This document shows, one piece after another, positions 21,138 through 29,505 of a stretch of 43,472 bases of DNA. The stretch comes from CAILAD01 sp964397085. GTDB taxonomy: Bacteria > Patescibacteriota > Saccharimonadia > CAILAD01 > BJGX01. Every line of letters begins with the position of its first letter. The stretch's first letter is position 1. Where the stretch lies: the NCBI GenBank assembly GCA_964397085.1, contig CAYNHH010000001.1, positions 1 to 43,472 on the forward strand, in the 5' to 3' direction. The notes under the pieces were generated by a model. The model was not told the origin of the DNA. It did not search any database and saw only the letters and a list, made by a program, of their open reading frames with translations. Both the position numbers and the translations under genes were made by a program.

Positions 21138-24035
21138 TTAGTCTAGATCGCCCCAGCTAGTACCAGTCTTTATGCCTACTTCAATTGGTACTGCAAAACT
21201 ATGTACAGCTACCATCTCTGTAGATACCAGCTGAGCAACAGCCTCAGCTTGCTCTGCTTTACACTCTACGATGAGTTCATCATGTATTTGCAATATCAGC
21301 TTGGCACCATCTGGTAACTTCTTATGAATGTGTACCATTGCGAGCTTCATCATGTCTGCAGCAGTACCTTGCAAAGGCATATTTACAGCGGCACGTTCTG
21401 CAGCCGAGCGAATCATATAATTACTTGAGAGTACATCTGGGCAAGGACGTCGTCTGCCAAAGATAGTTTCAGTATAGCCTTTGTCATGGGCCATCTTCTT
21501 GATACTTGCTATGTAGTCCGCCACACCCTTACGAAGCTCGAAATACCTATCGATGAAGTCCTTTGATTGTGCGTAGTCAAACCCTGTGGCTACCGAGAGA
21601 CCATGGGTATTCATACCGTACAACACACCAAAGTTGATAGCCTTAGCAGCATACCGTTGCTCTGGTGTCACTTCATTTGGCTTGATGCCAAACATCTCTG
21701 CGCTAGTAAGTGTATGAATGTCTGCACCATCTTTAAATGCCTTGATCATTGGCTCGTCATTAGCAAGCGCAGCGGCTAGTCGTAGCTCAATCTGACTATA
21801 ATCAGCACTCACAAACACATTACCTGTGTCAGCCACAAATGCCTTACGTATCTGCTTGCCTACCTCAGTACGTACCGGAATATTCTGCAAGTTGGGGTTG
21901 GTACTACTGAGACGTCCTGTCTGAGCAATGGTCTGATTGTAGCTAGTGTGAATTTTGCCGTCTGTAGCTACCAGACGAGGCAAAGCCTCTACATATGTAC
22001 TCATTAGCTTGGTCAGCTCACGGTATTCAAACAGCTCATCAACAATAGGGTGCTTACCCTTAAGCTTTTCTAGCTCTCCAGCTGCAGTACTGACCCCAGT
22101 CTTGATCTTTTTAAGCCCTGTAGTGTCTATCTTGAGCTCATCAAAGAGTATGACCTTGAGCTGTTGAGTTGAGCTAATATTAAACTCTCTGCCTGCATGT
22201 TTCCATATCGCAGAGCGAATCTTATCAAGTCGAATAGTAAACTCTTTTTGGAGTTTTTCCAAAAACTGCACATCCAGAGTAACACCCTGCAGCTCCATAT
22301 CACCAAGTACTTCTATAAGTGGCCACTCCAGCTTTTCGGCCATTTCTGAGAGTTTTTTTGTACCTATTGGCTCAGTCTGTAATGCTTGAGCTAATTTATT
22401 GTACAATCTCCAGGCTATATCAGCATCTTCAGCCGCATATTGCGTAGCTTTCTCGATGTCAACTACATCAAAAGTCTGCTGACCCTTGCCCTTCTTACCT
22501 ATCAATTCTTCAATATCTATCATACTAATGCCCAGCTCACTGTAAGCTAGCTCACTTAGGCTTTGGGCTCTACCAATAGGATTGATCAAAAACGCCGCAA
22601 TCATCGTATCGAAGATGATCTTTTGTAGCGTTACTCCAGCACGTTTGAATATCTGGTAATCGTATTTGATATTGTGCCCAATCTTGCCAATCTTAACATC
22701 TTCTAAGACAGGTTTGAGTTGCTCTAATACATACTCGCTTGCCAACTGACCCGGAGCGAGTTTTAGGTTAAGATCTTCAAGCTCAGAGGAAATTCCAGGA
22801 AGAAGCGAGGATTGCAAGTGAGAGGTAGAATTCCTACCTTGAACGCGACCCGAAACTTCTGACGCCGAAGTTTCCTGAGATTGAAGATCGGGAGAAATCG
22901 TATGACCTACAGGTATGTAGTAAGCCACACCTTCTGCAAAACAAATCGATATCCCTACAAGTTGAGCCACCATTGTATCCACACTTGTTGTCTCGGTATC
23001 AATAGAGAAAACAGTCTGTTTCTTAAGATTTACAATTAGTTCCTGCAAACCTTTTTCGGTATTCACCAGATGATATTTAGCCTTCTTGAGGTGATCACGA
23101 TCAAGCTCAATACTCTCATCTATATCTTCAGTAGTAGTTTGATCTTCATTCTGAGAATCTTCTGTCAACATGTGCGCTGGTAGCTTACTCAAAAGGCTCT
23201 TAAACTCGAGCTCATGAAACAGGTCAAAAACCTTCTTTCTGTCATACTCATGTAGTACCGCATCTTGCAATTTAAATTCAAATTGTACATCTCTTTTGAT
23301 AGTAGACAGATCAAGGCTCAAGTAGGCGTTATCTTTGCTGGCCTCAAGTTTTTTAGCTAGTGCTGGCTTAATTACATCGAGATTGGCATACATGTTATCG
23401 AGCGTCTTGTACTCAGCCACCAACTCAGTGGCTCCTTTGTCACCTATACCTGCCACACCCGGAATATTGTCACTGGTATCACCTTTTAGAGCCTTGTATA
23501 CGATAAATTCTTCTGGAGTGACGCCATACTTGTCTACTACTGCTGCAGTGTCATAGATGAAGGTGTCAGTAAAACCTTTGCGCATGGTATATACCTCCAC
23601 ATGATCAGATACCAGCTGCAATTCATCCATGTCACCTGTCACCACCACGACATCGAGAGTTTTCTCATAGGTCTTGGTAAGTGTACCTATTACATCGTCA
23701 GCCTCAAAACCCTTTGCTTCAATCAACGGAATATTGAAGGCCGCAACCAGCTCTTTTGTAAGTGGCATTTGCGCGTACAGCTCGTCTGGCGCCTTTTTGC
23801 GCGTAGCTTTGTAATCGGTGAATTGATCGTGCCGAAACGTCTTACCAGGCGCATCCCAGGCCACTATGGCATAATCTGGCTTGAGCTCACGCAAGGCCAG
23901 TAGCATCATCATTGTAAAGCCATACACCGCATTGGTAGGAGTACCGTCTTTGGTAGTAAGATGAGGAATAGCATGAAACCCTCTATGTACTAGGGCGTGG
24001 CCATCAAAAACAACTAATTTTTTTCTTGTACTCAT
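21138..24035 (-). CDS. polA: DNA polymerase I
   Basis: Repair and Okazaki-fragment polymerase, 965 residues with all three domains: 5' nuclease (N-terminal ~290 residues, VFDGHALVHRGFHA and GDKGA), 3'-5' proofreading domain (IDTETTS with the metal-binding Asp/Glu, and YAAEDADIAWRLY), and polymerase (motif A ADYSQIELRLAA, motif B KAINFGVLYG, motif C IHDELIVEC). Within the proofreading domain, after YYIPVGH, about 40 extra residues rich in Ser/Gln/Leu interrupt the usual sequence (see 22783-22895). Thirteen bases separate it from the TrmB-like regulator upstream, so the two are likely co-transcribed. Confidence 0.97.
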   Translation of the reverse strand: MSTRKKLVVFDGHALVHRGFHAIPHLTTKDGTPTNAVYGFTMMMLLALRELKPDYAIVAWDAPGKTFRHDQFTDYKATRKKAPDELYAQMPLTKELVAAFNIPLIEAKGFEADDVIGTLTKTYEKTLDVVVVTGDMDELQLVSDHVEVYTMRKGFTDTFIYDTAAVVDKYGVTPEEFIVYKALKGDTSDNIPGVAGIGDKGATELVAEYKTLDNMYANLDVIKPALAKKLEASKDNAYLSLDLSTIKRDVQFEFKLQDAVLHEYDRKKVFDLFHELEFKSLLSKLPAHMLTEDSQNEDQTTTEDIDESIELDRDHLKKAKYHLVNTEKGLQELIVNLKKQTVFSIDTETTSVDTMVAQLVGISICFAEGVAYYIPVGHTISPDLQSQETSASEVSGRVQGRNSTSHLQSSLLPGISSELEDLNLKLAPGQLASEYVLEQLKPVLEDVKIGKIGHNIKYDYQIFKRAGVTLQKIIFDTMIAAFLINPIGRAQSLSELAYSELGISMIDIEELIGKKGKGQQTFDVVDIEKATQYAAEDADIAWRLYNKLAQALQTEPIGTKKLSEMAEKLEWPLIEVLGDMELQGVTLDVQFLEKLQKEFTIRLDKIRSAIWKHAGREFNISSTQQLKVILFDELKIDTTGLKKIKTGVSTAAGELEKLKGKHPIVDELFEYRELTKLMSTYVEALPRLVATDGKIHTSYNQTIAQTGRLSSTNPNLQNIPVRTEVGKQIRKAFVADTGNVFVSADYSQIELRLAAALANDEPMIKAFKDGADIHTLTSAEMFGIKPNEVTPEQRYAAKAINFGVLYGMNTHGLSVATGFDYAQSKDFIDRYFELRKGVADYIASIKKMAHDKGYTETIFGRRRPCPDVLSSNYMIRSAAERAAVNMPLQGTAADMMKLAMVHIHKKLPDGAKLILQIHDELIVECKAEQAEAVAQLVSTEMVAVHSFAVPIEVGIKTGTSWGDLD
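22783..22895. repeat. in-frame palindromic insertion inside polA
   Basis: The DNA encoding the extra residues carries nested inverted repeats: GGAAACTTC/GAAGTTTC around GCGTC, AGGTAG/CTACCT around GAATT, and outer CAGGAA/TTCCTG. Such composition is unlike the surrounding polA sequence and resembles palindromic elements that insert in frame in genes of some intracellular bacteria. Confidence 0.6.
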
Positions 24036-24048
24036 ACTGTTGATTATC

Positions 24049-24804
24049 TCATTTCGCCACAGATGAAGCTAGCTTAATCATATTAAACAGATCGCGCATG
24101 GCTTGAGCAATCTGTGGACTGTGAATAATCGTACCAAGTACTTCATCGCCAAAGCTCAAATACGCTACCTTGTCACCATATATATTTATCTCTACCGGCA
24201 TAGCAAAGGCCTCTGGGTCATAAAACGTACGGGTCAATAGCATCTTTTTGTCTATTGATTTATTATGATTAGCCTGGGGTGTATCTGGAGTAAGAGCATC
24301 TACTTTTATCTTCTTCTTTGCTCTGCTCTTAATAAAATCATCCAAAAAATTATCACCCATATAATCATGCTGAGTTGGCGTCATTATGAGGTGAAAATCT
24401 TGATTAGTATCGAGAATGTCATCATATATATGCTCAAGGGCATCTTTACCCTGAAAGAACCGTACCTCTGGTTGCTCAGTGGTAGCGAAGTACGTTTTTA
24501 CCATATTGGGCATAATACTATTGAGCTTATATTCCCAGTTAAGAATCTTATTTCGACGTCGCTCTACATAAGCCTCAAGATTGACCGGATGTGATGGCTT
24601 ATAGCTCAGATTCTTCTTAGTAGCATCCCTTGTAACTAAGCCTGATTTTTCTAGCTTAGCAAGTATTGCATAGGTGTTAGTTCGCGTCTCGCCTATCTCT
24701 TGAGCCAAGTCTGCAGGTGTATGATCCCCGGCCTCAAGTAAGGCCAAATAAGCATTTGCTTGGGGCTCGGTAAGGCCTATTCCTTGTAGTATTTCTTTGT
24801 TCAT
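24049..24804 (-). CDS. TrmB-family transcriptional regulator, upstream of polA
   Basis: 251 residues with an N-terminal winged helix (GLTEPQANAYLALLEAG, ETRTNTYAILAKLEKSGLV) and a C-terminal domain starting at PEVRFFQGKDALEHIYDDIL, ending GTIIHSPQIAQAMRDLF. It is paralogous to 12461-13222. The TATACT box ends 8 bases before the ATG (leaderless or nearly so), and a TTGTCA/TGACAA dyad overlaps the -35, consistent with autoregulation. Being first in an operon with polA, it may link a metabolic or stress signal to polymerase I level; the signal is unknown. Confidence 0.85.
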   Translation of the reverse strand: MNKEILQGIGLTEPQANAYLALLEAGDHTPADLAQEIGETRTNTYAILAKLEKSGLVTRDATKKNLSYKPSHPVNLEAYVERRRNKILNWEYKLNSIMPNMVKTYFATTEQPEVRFFQGKDALEHIYDDILDTNQDFHLIMTPTQHDYMGDNFLDDFIKSRAKKKIKVDALTPDTPQANHNKSIDKKMLLTRTFYDPEAFAMPVEINIYGDKVAYLSFGDEVLGTIIHSPQIAQAMRDLFNMIKLASSVAK

Positions 24805-24812
24805 ATAGCTTC

Positions 24813-24842
24813 AGTATAGCATACTCTAAAGCCAGTTGTCAA
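24813..24842 (-). promoter_or_regulatory. promoter of the trmB-like/polA operon
   Basis: TTGACA, 18-base spacer ending ATGC, TATACT. Confidence 0.8.
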
Positions 24843-24856
24843 TATTATAATGACAA
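24836..24856. promoter_or_regulatory. operator-like dyad at the trmB-like/polA promoter
   Basis: TTGTCA and TGACAA separated by 9 bases, covering the -35 element. A likely binding site for the regulator itself. Confidence 0.5.
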
Positions 24857-24903
24857 TTTGTAGCTATATTTACAGATACAACACAATATATTACATTACG
24901 ATA

Positions 24904-24932
24904 TTGACTTTTATACTAACTAAGACTATAAT
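24904..24932 (+). promoter_or_regulatory. promoter of the first gene of the membrane/lipoprotein island
   Basis: TTGACT, 17-base spacer, TATAAT, reading into a ~365-base leader. Confidence 0.85.
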
Positions 24933-24937
24933 TCTAT

Positions 24938-25301
24938 GCATACTTAAAAAGTAGTACATAAGACAAGTAAGCGTTCATGCGAACACTCGTAAATCTTCAA
25001 GAGCCCAGTACACAAAACAACACAGTTTTTGAAGACATATGAATCGAGAAATATCTGGCCCCATACAATCTTTAGGCAATAAGAGATTGAATGGGAGTCG
25101 GATTTTCTCGACCCGCTCCCTACTTTACTTCGACACAAGCCCGAGAACTTGTGCCGGATATGAAAGTGTATCCCGGGCGAAGGCAACCCGTTCTGAGTTG
25201 CCATTAGTTCTTATTCGACACCTGTCCTTAAAAGAGACAGAAGTCGGATTGGAATCACCAATTCGATTCGCTTCAAAAGCGAAGTACCTTAGAGGAGAAA
25301 T
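24938..25301 (+). promoter_or_regulatory. long structured 5' leader
   Basis: No ORF of note. Starting near 25095 it contains GGGAG/CTCCC, then a module CTTCG...CGAAG enclosing ACACAAG/CTTGTG and GGATA/TATCC in which the loop CCCG can pair with CGGG (pseudoknot), then GGCAAC/GTTGCC, then CGAC-A-CCTGTC/GACAG-AA-GTCG followed by ATTGG/CCAAT, and finally CTTC/GAAG hairpins before the ribosome binding site. This dense folding suggests a regulatory RNA. Confidence 0.6.
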
Positions 25302-25616
25302 GTGAGTACTATTAGCACCAAAAAGGAACTTCCTCACGACAAGATAATTATGGCCATTGTGGTAATTTGTGCAATTGGCACCATGATTGTTTTGATGCTT
25401 GGGCGCAATAATTTCCAAGATCAGGAAATTCCTACAGAAAACCCTGCACCCATTGAGGTGAGTTGTGCAACAGCACCACTCTTTGAAGCTGATGCACTAC
25501 ATTACTACGCCGAACAATATCAGTACGGCGGCACTGAATACCGTGCCCAACAGGGCAATTTTGCTGCCAACATGGCCCGTCTGGGCTACGAAAAGTGCGA
25601 GGAGCAATCTAATTAG
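25302..25616 (+). CDS. single-span membrane protein, unknown
   Basis: 104 residues from a GTG start preceded by AGAGGAGAA. One membrane helix at residues ~15-33 (IIMAIVVICAIGTMIVLML), then an extracellular part with two Cys (VSCATAPLF and YEKCEEQ) that could form a disulfide, and a Tyr/Gln-rich centre. An ATG-TGA start-stop pair overlaps the GTG. It is the first gene of the plus-strand island. No family is recognised. Confidence 0.65.
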   Translation: MSTISTKKELPHDKIIMAIVVICAIGTMIVLMLGRNNFQDQEIPTENPAPIEVSCATAPLFEADALHYYAEQYQYGGTEYRAQQGNFAANMARLGYEKCEEQSN

Positions 25617-25687
25617 TCAACTAACGCTAGCAATAGCACTTACTTTAAGGAAACCGTTAGTAAACGGGCCCAACACATGAAATATTA

Positions 25688-25716
25688 TTGACTATTTATG
25701 ATATTTATGCTAATAT
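25688..25716 (+). promoter_or_regulatory. promoter of the coiled-coil/lipoprotein genes
   Basis: TTGACT, 17-base spacer, TAATAT in the context TTTATGCTAATAT; third member of the shared promoter family. Confidence 0.85.
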
Positions 25717-25737
25717 AGCTATCTAATTTTAACCTGT

Positions 25738-25826
25738 TGGTAATCAACCTCTCATCTAGAAACAGATAAGGGGTCGGTAACCAACCCGAGCGCACTCATC
25801 TGTCGCGCTGACCATAAAGCCAAAGA
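25738..25826 (+). promoter_or_regulatory. structured leader, possible member of the CCGAGC motif family
   Basis: GTTGGTAATCAAC hairpin, CCTCT-C-ATCT/AGAT-A-AGGGG hairpin, then GTCGGTAACC, AACCCGAGCGC and a following AGCGC/GCGCT hairpin. The order hairpin, GTCGG, AACC(C)GAGCG, AGCGN hairpin matches the leader at 26885. Confidence 0.45.
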
Positions 25827-25856
25827 CAGCAGAACCTCACAATAAGGAAGGTAAGA

Positions 25857-26252
25857 ATGTCGTATTACGATGACGACGTGAAGGACGGATTGAGCCTGTT
25901 TTGGCTCATTCTGTGCGGCGGTGCCGCTCTCCTGTTGCTCTTTGGTGTTGGTGCTGCCGTTTGGCAGAAATCGCTACCTTGGCAGCATGAGAATGAGAGG
26001 CAATCAATCCAGAACGATCGCGGCTACATTCAGGCTCAACAGTCTGTACTAACCGACGAAGTTCATGAGATCCGCAGGCTTGAGGCCGATATCAAGGCTT
26101 ATGGCGAAGACCCCCAGAAGGCCGAAGCCAAGAGTGGTAAAGAAGCCCAGATCAAAGCGGGCCTCGACACCATAGAGCAGAAAATGAATCAGCTCAACCC
26201 CGATGATGTACCCCAACAAGTGCGTGAGCTCCTCACCGAGTATCACCGATGA
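25857..26252 (+). CDS. membrane-anchored coiled-coil protein, unknown
   Basis: 131 residues: a short acidic N-terminus, one membrane helix (~residues 13-35, LFWLILCGGAALLLLFGVGAAVW) and a C-terminal coiled coil (VLTDEVHEIRRLEADIKAYG; DTIEQKMNQL). The ribosome binding site is AAGGAAGG. The stop codon overlaps the next ATG (ATGA), so it is coupled to the lipoprotein gene. No family is recognised; the topology suggests a surface or division-site scaffold, which is only a guess. Confidence 0.7.
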   Translation: MSYYDDDVKDGLSLFWLILCGGAALLLLFGVGAAVWQKSLPWQHENERQSIQNDRGYIQAQQSVLTDEVHEIRRLEADIKAYGEDPQKAEAKSGKEAQIKAGLDTIEQKMNQLNPDDVPQQVRELLTEYHR

Positions 26253-26821
26253 AAGGAACCAGATTGTCCACCCACAGAAAACTTGTTGCAGTTGTAGTCG
26301 CCTTGGCCTGTCTTGCAATGACGACAGGCTGCCTTGGTGACTCACAAGAAGATCGCGATCGAAATGCGCAAGAGCAAGCTCTAAACGAGATGCGGAAGAA
26401 CACCCCACTACCTTCTTTCAAAACTTCTCGCGAACTCGATGAAGCCATTCAGCTGTACATCATGCGCAACAAGTCCATCGACACTACTACCCTGGTGATG
26501 ACCTATGGTAAGTTGCTATTCACTTGTCCGAGCAAAGGCTACGGCCTGCCCTACGGCGTGAATGTGAGCAACCCTGTGCAAAAAGATGGAGCTGGCGGAA
26601 ATATTTCGCAAGCAGAGCCTAACGGCTTGTTCACCGATGGTGTTCAGACCCAAGCAACTTGGGTGATCTGCGTTCGTAAGAACGGAGACCAGGTTGCGAT
26701 CTACTCTGAAGACCACGTCGATGTGTTCCCCTTTGCCGTCAAGGTCAGTGAAACCCCAATGGTCTCTGACATCGATGATCTACCCTCGGGTGCAAAAATC
26801 GAAGTCAAAGACGGCAAGTAG
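26249..26821 (+). CDS. predicted lipoprotein, unknown
   Basis: 190 residues. Basic N-terminus (MKGTRLSTHRK), hydrophobic h-region and lipobox MTTGC place the lipid-modified Cys at residue 28, so it is an exported lipoprotein. The mature part has two Cys (LFTCPS and VICVRK) and a probable beta-rich domain (ATWVICVRKNGDQVAIYSED). It is translationally coupled to the coiled-coil gene before it and followed by a GC-rich hairpin. No family is recognised. Confidence 0.75.
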   Translation: MKGTRLSTHRKLVAVVVALACLAMTTGCLGDSQEDRDRNAQEQALNEMRKNTPLPSFKTSRELDEAIQLYIMRNKSIDTTTLVMTYGKLLFTCPSKGYGLPYGVNVSNPVQKDGAGGNISQAEPNGLFTDGVQTQATWVICVRKNGDQVAIYSEDHVDVFPFAVKVSETPMVSDIDDLPSGAKIEVKDGK

Positions 26822-26834
26822 TACCTTCCTCACA

Positions 26835-26867
26835 GGGAGCCCGGGACCCTAAAAGTCTGGGGCTCCC
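26835..26867 (+). terminator. GC-rich hairpin after the lipoprotein gene
   Basis: GGGAGCCC/GGGCTCCC with a 17-base loop. Only a weak T-tract follows, so read-through into the next leader is possible. Confidence 0.5.
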
Positions 26868-26884
26868 ACCCCTAATTTCTTACT

Positions 26885-26940
26885 CGACAATCCATATTGT
26901 AAATACCATATTGATTGTCGGGCGTGAAAACAACCGAGCG
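26885..26940 (+). promoter_or_regulatory. leader RNA motif, copy A
   Basis: CGACAATC-C-ATAT pairs with ATAT-T-GATTGTCG, followed directly by GGCGTGAAAACAACCGAGCG and an AGCGT/ACGCT hairpin. It shares GGCGTGAAA and ACAACCGAGC exactly with 29506-29562 while the stem sequence differs but still pairs. Confidence 0.6.
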
Positions 26941-27006
26941 TAATCATGACTGACACGCTGGCAACCCGCCAAAAGTTCAGTTGCAATTTCAAATTGAGGA
27001 GAAAAG

Positions 27007-28152
27007 GTGCACAAACACCAACACAAGTTTGGACGCTTTGCGTTCATCATGGTCGCGATCCTGCTGTTTGCAGGCTTGCTCACCAGCTGTAGCAAGACGT
27101 ACAGCAGTAGTGATGCGTACAAGTGCGCTATCAATACCAAGACCGGCAAGATCGACAAGGAACTTCCTCCAGGGTCTGGTGAAATCGATCAGCCTGATGA
27201 CACAGTCATCTACACGGTCCCAACCTCTGACAGGTTCTACAACATCGACCCCAACCGCAGCATCGCCGACGATGGCGCACCTGACTACGTCAAGGGTCGG
27301 TCGATTGGCTATAAAGACACATTGGCGGTCGTTCATGTCCGCTTCAAGTTCAACCAGACCAAGATCTGTCAGTGGGTGTTGCGTCACGGCAAGCGCAACG
27401 ATGGCAACAACGATGGTGATTTGCAATTCAACGCCCGACTAGCACAGGGCGATGCTAATCAACCAAACCGTCGTGCTCTCACCGAGTGGGCAGTGTGGCT
27501 CAACGAGAACTTTGGCAGTAACATCCAGCGCGTAGCCGAGCCCCTGTGGCAACGCTACGACTGGCCGTACATGGTCTACAACTACCCTGTCAACGCCGAT
27601 AACAATGGTCTACTCGCGCCCGATGTGAAGCCAGAAGCCCTCACTCGCAAGCAACTCGAAACCGACATCGGCAAGGCATTCAGCGATGAGCTTCGAAGCA
27701 AGCTGGGTGATGATTTCTTCTGTGGTGTTGGCTACGATCCAACCAAGCCAGATGTGTGTCCGCCAATCGACATTCAGATTGACGACATCACACTTTTGGA
27801 TAAGAAAGCCATGGATGATCGCAAGGCGCTCGACGTACAGCGTGATGAAGCCAAGAATCTCGAGGAACAATCGAGAATCAATGACGACATCATTGCCAAA
27901 AAGACAGCCGCCAAGGAAAGTGAAGACAATCTGCGTCGACTCGAAACCGAGCTGGCCAACGCCAAGGAGGCTGACAAACGAGCTCAACTTTTGGAACAGC
28001 TGGAAACAGCACGAGTCCAGGCTCAGATTGACAACCAATCCTGCATCGTCAAGAAGGAACAAGCAGGCTATACCTGTGCTGAAGAGGAAGCTGCCAAGCA
28101 TCAGCAGGGCAACACCAACGTGCAGGTCAACCCGCCCACTACCACACCGTAA
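27007..28152 (+). CDS. SPFH-like lipoprotein with coiled coil
   Basis: 381 residues from GTG at 27007 after GAGGAG. A signal sequence with lipobox LTSC gives a lipid-anchored Cys at about residue 29. Residues ~55-270 resemble SPFH/band-7 domains: VIYTVPTSDRFYNIDP, KDTLAVVHVRFKFNQT, the ALTEWAVWLNENFG region and IDIQIDDITLLD. A long charged coiled coil follows (KKAMDDRKALDVQRDEAKNL to KRAQLLEQLETARVQAQ) and a Pro/Thr end. SPFH proteins build membrane-associated oligomeric cages. An extracytoplasmic lipid-anchored form is unusual. GC-rich codons. The family call rests on pattern, not a search. Confidence 0.65.
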   Translation: MHKHQHKFGRFAFIMVAILLFAGLLTSCSKTYSSSDAYKCAINTKTGKIDKELPPGSGEIDQPDDTVIYTVPTSDRFYNIDPNRSIADDGAPDYVKGRSIGYKDTLAVVHVRFKFNQTKICQWVLRHGKRNDGNNDGDLQFNARLAQGDANQPNRRALTEWAVWLNENFGSNIQRVAEPLWQRYDWPYMVYNYPVNADNNGLLAPDVKPEALTRKQLETDIGKAFSDELRSKLGDDFFCGVGYDPTKPDVCPPIDIQIDDITLLDKKAMDDRKALDVQRDEAKNLEEQSRINDDIIAKKTAAKESEDNLRRLETELANAKEADKRAQLLEQLETARVQAQIDNQSCIVKKEQAGYTCAEEEAAKHQQGNTNVQVNPPTTTP

Positions 28153-28164
28153 GCACAAGTAATA

Positions 28165-28189
28165 CCTACTTTAAAGAGTAGGCTTTTCT
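28165..28189 (+). terminator. terminator after the SPFH-like gene
   Basis: CCTACT/AGTAGG with a 6-base loop followed by CTTTTCT. Confidence 0.7.
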
Positions 28190-28200
28190 CCTAGTTCATC

Positions 28201-28250
28201 GCCAAGAAGGTGGGCGGTAGAGGGTTACACCTCTCCCCCACCTTCTTGGC
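28201..28250 (+). other. 14-bp perfect hairpin
   Basis: GCCAAGAAGGTGGG/CCCACCTTCTTGGC with an inner GAGG/CCTC helix and no T-tract. It may be an mRNA-end stabiliser or a processing site. A further hairpin, CCGTGAAA/TTTTCACGG, then CGGG-AATATTA-CCCG, follows in the next gene's leader. Confidence 0.55.
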
Positions 28251-28355
28251 CTAACATTTCCGTGAAAGTTATGTGCATAATATGATTTTCACGGGAATAT
28301 TACCCGGCTAGTCTCACTAGTAGTAACTTCACAAACCTAGAGAAAATGAGGAGAC

Positions 28356-29432
28356 ATGAATTCGTCTACCCAGCGCCACAAGCGCATTGCGAGCTTGCAA
28401 GCCCGCGTACTTGGTGGCATTGTGGCAGTCGTGCTTGCGCTCACCACCATGAGTGGTATGAAGCAAGCGTTCGATCACCACACTGCAAGCAACCAAGCCG
28501 AGATGGTTGCCAAACGTAACGAGTTCTGGCAGATTGTTGCTCATCAAAAGGCACCAAATGCCAGTAACGTCAAAAATAGCTTTGCTATCACTTTGCGCAA
28601 TAAGCTTGGAGACCCCGACACCAGGGCCACAGCACTCCCCCAAGAAATTGAAGAGTTTCGGGCTGGGCCAAACGCCTTTGGTGGCATTGAATCTGAGCTT
28701 GGATTTGTGCCTTTTGATAACACCGGGCAGCAATGCACCGTCTGTGGCTCACTAAGTAGCGATATGAAAACAAAGCTCCTACAGATCAAGCAGGGTAACC
28801 TTTCCACTGTATTGGGCCAAGAAGAAGCCACCGTTGGTGACACATCTTGGCATTTTACGCCCTTCGACATGAATACCTTGCTTTGGCTGGCGTTCGTCTA
28901 TAGTGGTAGCACCATTGGTGCGATGATGTTCGCTGTGCGTCGAGATAGCCATGACCACAACTACCGTGCCAGTCTGCTAGACTGGCAGTATGACGGTGGA
29001 TCACAAGCTGATATATATCGCCGACTCAGCAAGCAAATTTCGCCCCTGTACTTCGTGACGGTTCTACCATTGCAGCGTAAGCTCAGCAAAGACAAGACCC
29101 ACAGCAAAGTACTTGAAGCTATTGGACTTGCAAGTAGTGATGCCAAGCTACGTGCTGCTCTCACTCAGATTGATGCATTACCGCTTTCACAGCAAAACGA
29201 TATTGGAGTGATTGAACAACGCGAGCTAATTGAGTCACTACTTGATCAGATTGATCAGCAAGTCAACAACTACAACAACACTGATGATCTGAGTCTGGTT
29301 GTTACACACTCAATTGAAAGCATTCAGGTGCTCACTCGTGATGCAGCAGATGCAATCAACAGTCGTTCTGCGGCACTTGGTGAAATTGATAAAACCGATG
29401 CTCAAGCCAGCGGAAAAACTTCACTCTCATAA
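28356..29432 (+). CDS. membrane protein with two spans, unknown
   Basis: 358 residues. Membrane helix ~17-36 (VLGGIVAVVLALTTMSGM) and a second at ~175-195 (LLWLAFVYSGSTIGAMMFAV) enclose a ~135-residue domain with a QQCTVCGS Cys pair; the C-terminal ~165 residues are soluble and helical (KVLEAIGLASSDAKLRAALTQI; ELIESLLDQIDQQVNNYN). GGAG lies 5 bases before the ATG. The 28201 hairpin precedes it and a 13-bp hairpin follows. No family is recognised. Confidence 0.7.
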   Translation: MNSSTQRHKRIASLQARVLGGIVAVVLALTTMSGMKQAFDHHTASNQAEMVAKRNEFWQIVAHQKAPNASNVKNSFAITLRNKLGDPDTRATALPQEIEEFRAGPNAFGGIESELGFVPFDNTGQQCTVCGSLSSDMKTKLLQIKQGNLSTVLGQEEATVGDTSWHFTPFDMNTLLWLAFVYSGSTIGAMMFAVRRDSHDHNYRASLLDWQYDGGSQADIYRRLSKQISPLYFVTVLPLQRKLSKDKTHSKVLEAIGLASSDAKLRAALTQIDALPLSQQNDIGVIEQRELIESLLDQIDQQVNNYNNTDDLSLVVTHSIESIQVLTRDAADAINSRSAALGEIDKTDAQASGKTSLS

Positions 29433-29447
29433 GTTTCTAGGTAACCG

Positions 29448-29488
29448 CCGGGGTAGTCACACTCACATTCGTGAAGTGACTACCCCGG
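29448..29488 (+). terminator. 13-bp hairpin after the two-span gene
   Basis: CCGGGGTAGTCAC/GTGACTACCCCGG with a 15-base loop. Its downstream T-tract is delayed and short, so it may terminate only partly. Confidence 0.6.
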
Positions 29489-29505
29489 TAACACATTTTC
29501 ACTTT

